Assembly: GCA_965243165.1 (NCBI GenBank)
Contig: OZ251535.1
Location: 806,001-870,000, forward strand
DNA: 64,000 bases
DNA from: CATQHD01 sp965243165
Lineage (GTDB): Bacteria; Actinomycetota; Acidimicrobiia; Spongiisociales; Spongiisociaceae
Reading direction: 5' to 3'
Shown here: one piece after another, positions 60,225 to 64,000 of the stretch
Position numbering within the stretch: the first letter of the stretch is position 1
Layout of the letters: each line of letters begins with the position of its first letter
Notes under the pieces: generated by a model
The model's database searches: none
What the model was told of the DNA's origin: nothing
The model's input: the letters and a program-made list of their open reading frames with translations, nothing else
Translations under genes and position numbers: made by a program

Positions 60225-60229
60225 TCTAG
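60225..60229. repeat. Target-site duplication, left copy
   Basis: TCTAG, repeated at 61251-61255 on the other side of the insertion sequence. Confidence 0.7.
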
Positions 60230-61250
60230 ATGGTTGTTTCCAAGGTTCTAGTGGTCGTATGCGATGAGGGAACGGGCGGGGCCGGGTTGTTGGGTGGTTT
60301 CGTTGTGCCAGATGACAGCGGTGAGAGCAAGCAGCCGTTGGACGACGCGTACAGCGACGCCGGGTAGGGTGCGTCCGCCGTGGCGGTTGAGGCCGAGCTG
60401 GTTTTTGAGGGTCTGGATGATCGATTCGATGGTTTGACGGAAGGGCTGTAGGAATTTCTGGTGGGGTCGGGGTTGTTCTGTTTTGAGTTGAGGGCGGATG
60501 AGGGTGATCCCGGCTTGGTCGAGGTGCTGCTCGAAGCTGGTTCTTCGGTAGCCTTTGTCGGCGATGAGGGTCTGCCCGGGGCGGGCGGGGCCGCGGCGGG
60601 AGATCATGTCGAGGCAGATGTCGCGTTCGTCTGCTGTGGCGGGAGCCAGTGCGTAGGTGATGGGCAGGCCGGAGGGCGCGGCGATGAGGTGGAGGCGGAG
60701 ACCCCAGAAGTACCGGTGGTGGGACGCTGTGTAGCCGTAGGCGGCGTATCCGGCCAGGTCGGAGCGTTGTTGGGTTTGGCGGCTGGTTCCGCATTCTACG
60801 GGGGTGGAGTCGACCAGCCAGACGCCGCCGCCGGGATGGGGTCATCCGGGCGAGATGGGCGGTGATGTGTTGGAGGAGGTGGTGGCTGCGGCGGAGGCGT
60901 TTGTTGTATCCGGCTCGTTGGGGGATGTTGGGGAACCAGGGGCGGAGGTGTGTTCGGGCGTAGCGGATGAACCGGGCTTCGGAGTCGTATCCGAGGAGGG
61001 ATTGCAGCACAGCGAGGGTGGCCAGTTCGGCGTCGGACAGTTTCGGGGCGATGCCTACTTTGGGCCGGGGCGGCGTCCAGTGGGGGTTTTCGGCTATGAG
61101 GTCGTCGATGGTTGTGTAGAGTGCAGTCGCGAGGGTGTCCAGATCCGGGTTCATTCCAGGCCTCCAAGGTCAGGGGTTTTCACCCCGGATCATGGACACT
61201 CCCACCGCCGATCTGTGGTATTTCCCCACCTCACCCCTTGGAACTACTCA
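60230..61250 (-). mobile_element. IS982-family insertion sequence
   Basis: A 1021-bp element inside the large-subunit gene. The transposase is of IS982 type. Terminal sequences share TTCCAAGG as a short imperfect inverted repeat (ATGGTTGTTTCCAAGG at the left and TGAGTAGTTCCAAGG read from the right). A TCTAG target duplication flanks it. The intact ends and duplication show a recent insertion. Confidence 0.9.
60248..61154 (-). pseudogene. IS982-type transposase, frameshifted
   Basis: Starts MNPDLDTLATALYTTIDDLI and continues with KLSDAELATLAVLQSLLGY and PQRAGYNKRLRR. Near 60840 the frame breaks in a run of CGG and GGG triplets and resumes in another frame as WLVDSTPVECG, IADKGYRR and IESIIQTLKNQLGL, which carry the D, D and E of the catalytic triad. 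IS982 transposases are normally one frame, so this copy is inactive unless the shift is a sequencing error or programmed. Confidence 0.8.
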
Positions 61251-61255
61251 TCTAG
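61251..61255. repeat. Target-site duplication, right copy
   Basis: TCTAG, the partner of 60225-60229. Confidence 0.7.
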
Positions 61256-62133
61256 GTCGAGCACCAGATCCCGGGCGTGGCAGGTTGCCGTCAGATGCTC
61301 CCGGCGGTCCTCGATCCACCGCACCGGCCTCCCCAGCCGCATGGCCAGCCACGGGACCGTTACCTCCTCCGGGTAGAACTCCGCCTTCACGCCGAAGCCC
61401 CCGCCCACGTCGGGAACGACCACCCTGATGTCCGCTTCGTCGAGCGGGAGGCAGTAGGAGAGCATCGTCCGGGCGATGTGCGGGAACTGGGTGGAGGTCC
61501 ACACCGTCAGGCGGCCCTCCCGGTACTCGGCCGCCGTCCCCCGGGTCTCGATCGGCACCCCGGTGTGGCGCCCGGTTTCGTAACGGCCCGCCACCGTTAT
61601 GACCCCATCCTCCGCCCGCTCGAACTCGGCGGCCGCGTCGGGGTTGGAGACGGGGAAGTCGATGACGATGTTGTCCGGCCATTCCGGATACAGGCGCGGC
61701 GCGTCCGGGGCCAGCGCCTGTTCCACGGAGACTACGGGGGGAAGGGGGTCGAGCTCGACGGACAGCAGGTCGACCGCGTCTTCGGCGAGGTAGCGGTCGG
61801 CGGCGGCCACCGCCGCGATCGGCGCCCCCGCGTACCGGACCCGTTCCCGGGCCAGCGGGAAGACGCCGACCGGACGGGCGTACTCGTCGAAGTCCGGGAA
61901 GGGCGAGACGTCCGTCATGTCCTCGGCGGTGAACACCCCGGCCACTCCGGGCGCCCCCGCCGCCTGGGCCGGGTCCACCCGTCCGATCAGAGCGTGGGGG
62001 AGGGGGCTGCGGTAGAAGGCCGCCTCCAGCATTCCGGGCAGCCTCACGTCGGCCGCGAACCGCCCCTTCCCGGCGAGGAGCCGGTCGTCCTCGACCCGGG
62101 CGGCGCGGGCCCCGATGTAGGAAGGCCGGTCGG

Positions 62134-62631
62134 TCATGCGCCCCGCCCCGGCCGCCCCCAGGCCGCCTCGACCGCGTCGACGATGCCCTCGTAGCCGGTG
62201 CATCGGCACAGGTTTCCGGACAGCAGCTCCCGGATGCTCTCTCGGTCGGGGCAGTCGTCCGGGTCTGCGGCCCACAGCGTCATCAGAAAACCGGAGGTGC
62301 AGAAGCCGCACTGCAGGCCGTGGTGGTCCTTGAAGGCCTGCTGAAGCGGGTTGAGCCCCGAGTCGGGCGTTATACCCTCCACGGTCGTCAACTCGGCTCC
62401 GTCGGCTTGGACGGCCAGCATGATGCAGGAGCGGACCGGCAGGCCGTTCATCAGCAGCGTGCAGGCGCCGCACACTCCTTGTTCACAGCCGACGCGGACG
62501 CCGGCCAAGCCGAGATCCTCGCGCAGGAAGTCCGCCAGCAGCTTCCGGCAGTCCACGGTCCGCTCCACCGGGCGGCCGTTCACCGTTGCCGCCACCGTCA
62601 GGCGGTCGACGGGGCGCGGGGCGGGCTTCAT
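62134..62631 (-). CDS. Molybdenum hydroxylase 2Fe-2S subunit (CoxS-type)
   Basis: 165 aa. The plant-ferredoxin-type cluster cysteines are in GCEQGVCGACTLLMNG, and the second [2Fe-2S] cluster in QCGFCTSGFL and GNLCRCTGYEGIV. The protein carries electrons from the molybdenum site to the FAD subunit. It overlaps both neighbours by ATGA. Confidence 0.94.
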   Translation of the reverse strand: MKPAPRPVDRLTVAATVNGRPVERTVDCRKLLADFLREDLGLAGVRVGCEQGVCGACTLLMNGLPVRSCIMLAVQADGAELTTVEGITPDSGLNPLQQAFKDHHGLQCGFCTSGFLMTLWAADPDDCPDRESIRELLSGNLCRCTGYEGIVDAVEAAWGRPGRGA

Positions 62632-63482
62632 GCGGCCATCTCGGCGAGGGCGCGCCGGACCAGCACCCCGGATATCCGGGCCCGGTAGGCGGTGTCGGCG
62701 TGTACGTCCTCGTTGTCGGCCCGGGCGACGCTGACGGTCAGCTCCGCCGCCGCCTCGAGCAGATTCTCGGTGATCTCCCTCCCGGCCAGGAGATACTCCA
62801 CCTCGGTCAGGCGCTGGGGGGCGCCCCCCGCCCCGAACAGCGCCAGAGAAACCTCCGCCGCCGCCCCGTCCGGGGAGGCCGCGAGGCGGCCCGCCGCCCC
62901 GGCGACGGCGAAGTCCCCCGAACGGGGCGCCTCCTCGACCACCGCCGCCGCTCCGGCGCGGACGGGGAAACGCACCTCGGTGAGGATTTCGTCCTGCTCC
63001 AGGGCGGTGGTGAAAGGGCCCAGGAAGAAACGGTCGGCGCCTATCACCCGTTCGCCCGCGGTAGACCGGGCGGCCATCTCCGCCTCGAGGGCCACCGCGG
63101 CGGCGGGAAGCTCCGCGGCCGGATCGGCGTGGGCGATGCTGCCGGCCACCGTTCCCCGGGTCCGATTCTGAAGGTGGCCCACCAAGGGCAGGGCCTTCGC
63201 CAGCAGCGGACAGGCGCGGGCCGCCTCCTCCGAGCGTTCGACCTCATGCTGGGTTACCGCCGCTCCGATCCGCAGCATTTCGTCCTCGACCTTCATCAGC
63301 CGCAGTTCCTCTATCGAGGCGATGTCGATCAGCGCCTCGGGCCGGGCCAGCCGGAAGTTGAGGAGCGGGATCAGGCTCTGGCCGCCCGCCAGCACCCGGG
63401 CCGTTCCTTCGTGCTCGGCGAGCAGCGCGAGCGCTTCGTCGAGGGTTTCGGGGCGGGCGTATCTGAAGGGCGGGGGCTTCAT
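62628..63482 (-). CDS. Molybdenum hydroxylase FAD-binding subunit (CoxM-type)
   Basis: 284 aa from the ATG giving MKPPPFRYARPETLDEALAL; the frame is open upstream but without similarity. FAD-binding marks ARVLAGGQSLIPLLNFRLARP and GTVAGSIAHADPAAELPA (the second Gly-rich loop) are complete. First gene of the hydroxylase operon, overlapping the 2Fe-2S gene by ATGA. The divergent gcvT-like gene begins 87 bp away. Confidence 0.94.
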   Translation of the reverse strand: MKPPPFRYARPETLDEALALLAEHEGTARVLAGGQSLIPLLNFRLARPEALIDIASIEELRLMKVEDEMLRIGAAVTQHEVERSEEAARACPLLAKALPLVGHLQNRTRGTVAGSIAHADPAAELPAAAVALEAEMAARSTAGERVIGADRFFLGPFTTALEQDEILTEVRFPVRAGAAAVVEEAPRSGDFAVAGAAGRLAASPDGAAAEVSLALFGAGGAPQRLTEVEYLLAGREITENLLEAAAELTVSVARADNEDVHADTAYRARISGVLVRRALAEMAA

Positions 63483-63569
63483 GGCTGGTGGATGCCGGGC
63501 CCGGCCGCCCGACCGCCCTCCTTTCCGGGACGGTGCCAGAATAACCCCGCCAGCCGAGGAGAAGAGAAG

Positions 63570-64000
63570 ATGAGTATGAGCGGGCAACCGGAGTGGCGGC
63601 GCGCCCGGGCGAGCCGGTTCCGGCCGGACGGGGTGATCGGTACGCCCTTCCACGGACGGACGGCCCAGAGGAGCGGGACGCCTTGGTACTTCAACTGGGA
63701 CCTCCATCATGTGGTCGACGTATACGACGACTTCCATGCAGAACTGCAGGCCGTCAGGACCAACGTTGCGATGGGCGACATGTCGCCGCTGTGCAAGATC
63801 CTGATCGAGGGGCCGGACGCCGGGCGGTTGGTGGACCGGCTGATCACGAGGCGGGCCGAGGAGCTGGAGGCGGGGGGCGTCTTCTACACCCCCTGGTGCA
63901 GCCATGACGGGAAGGTGGTGTCGGACGGGTTGGTGTTCCGCACCGGCGAGAGTTCCTACCTCTTCACCGGGGACCCTTCCGGCGAGTGGTTCCGTCAGAA
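63570..64000 (+). CDS. GcvT-family aminomethyltransferase-like protein (runs off window)
   Basis: About 143 residues are visible. FRPDGVIGTPFHGRTAQ, WYFNWDLHHVVDVYDDFHAEL, VAMGDMSPLCKILIEGPDA and FYTPWCSHDGKVVSDGLVFR match the GcvT/dimethylglycine-dehydrogenase C-terminal family, folate-dependent C1 transferases including DMSP demethylase-like proteins. A GAGGAGAAGAGA ribosome-binding site precedes the ATG. The gene diverges from the hydroxylase operon. The C terminus is outside the window. Confidence 0.8.
   Translation, partial: MSMSGQPEWRRARASRFRPDGVIGTPFHGRTAQRSGTPWYFNWDLHHVVDVYDDFHAELQAVRTNVAMGDMSPLCKILIEGPDAGRLVDRLITRRAEELEAGGVFYTPWCSHDGKVVSDGLVFRTGESSYLFTGDPSGEWFRQ

Larger units (their letters stand above)
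58733..62137 (-). pseudogene. Molybdenum hydroxylase large subunit (CoxL/XdhB-type), interrupted by an insertion sequence
   Basis: Read on the minus strand, the N-terminal piece (62137-61256) begins MTDRPSYIGARAARVEDDRLL and includes VVPDVGGGFGVKAEFYPEE; the C-terminal piece (60224-58733) includes NKTPVGAYRGFGIPEAAFAIERL and WGAKGAGEAGIIGPAPAV. AYRGFG is the xanthine dehydrogenase/aldehyde oxidase type, not the AYxCSFR of form I CO dehydrogenase. Removing the element and one copy of its 5-bp duplication rejoins the frame as LVLDLEAAV. In the sequenced form the protein is split and probably inactive. Confidence 0.92.

Noticed and set aside
58230..61154. One 974-codon minus-strand protein joining transposase, hydroxylase and deaminase
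   Set aside because: It reads through the frameshifted transposase and out of frame through the large subunit; only its two ends are real coding sequence.
58733..63482. Form I CO dehydrogenase coxMSL
   Set aside because: The large-subunit loop is AYRGFG, not AYxCSFR, so only the broader molybdenum hydroxylase class is claimed.

Overview
The window is GC-rich chromosomal DNA, most likely from an actinomycete of the Actinomycetota; an Acidimicrobiia-like lineage is my inference, not proven. The supporting marks are the order alr ... udg-tsaE-tsaB-rimI-tsaD-groES-groEL, a disA/carD/ispD/ispF/cysS/rlmB block, a DUF3263 gene beside a LytR_C gene, a DUF222 HNH nuclease, many GTG starts and apparently leaderless promoters.

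Layout. 1-12 kb is an accessory island. It holds the edge of a DUF4143-type ATPase, a 14-copy 24-bp tandem array, an FAH-family enzyme, a zinc-hook SMC-like ATPase coupled to a small HEPN-like protein, an AT-rich operon (methyltransferase remnant, ParB-like protein, nuclease-like protein), a second DUF4143 ATPase with an unusual C-terminal extension, and a very AT-rich membrane-anchored PIN nuclease. 12-22 kb is mostly housekeeping: an RCC1 lipoprotein, alanine racemase, a methyltransferase-like protein, a P1 peptidase, family-4 UDG, the t6A genes, and groESL behind a CIRCE operator. 22-35 kb carries a nucleoside hydrolase and ribokinase pair, a P450, a zinc-ribbon membrane protein, disA, a CarD protein with a histone-H1-like tail, ispD/ispF, cysS, rlmB and an HNH nuclease. 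A dispersed intergenic repeat of roughly 200 bp recurs between 22 and 45 kb.

35-44 kb is a branched-chain-amino-acid-type ABC transporter locus (livH, livM, livG, livF) with two binding-protein genes. The first of these is an internal tandem duplication that makes a two-domain binding protein. Two tRNA genes (Thr-TGT, Arg-CCT) follow. 44.8-50.2 kb encodes envelope and membrane proteins.

50.2-63.5 kb is one long minus-strand run for a molybdenum hydroxylase of the CoxMSL type: FAD subunit, 2Fe-2S subunit, large subunit, a deaminase, a thiolase, a MoxR ATPase and a CoxE-type VWA protein. Two things disturb it. The large-subunit gene is split by an IS982-type element (1021 bp, 5-bp target duplication). 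Between moxR and coxE sits a three-gene cassette with its own likely promoter: a GHKL (Hsp90/MORC-like) ATPase carrying a (CT)10 tract in its coding sequence, an unknown 288-aa protein, and a two-domain PAPS-reductase-like protein. This cassette is my best candidate for an undescribed system, probably a conflict or DNA/nucleotide-modification system. The zinc-hook ATPase/HEPN pair and the ParB/nuclease operon are the next best. The window ends inside a GcvT-family gene.
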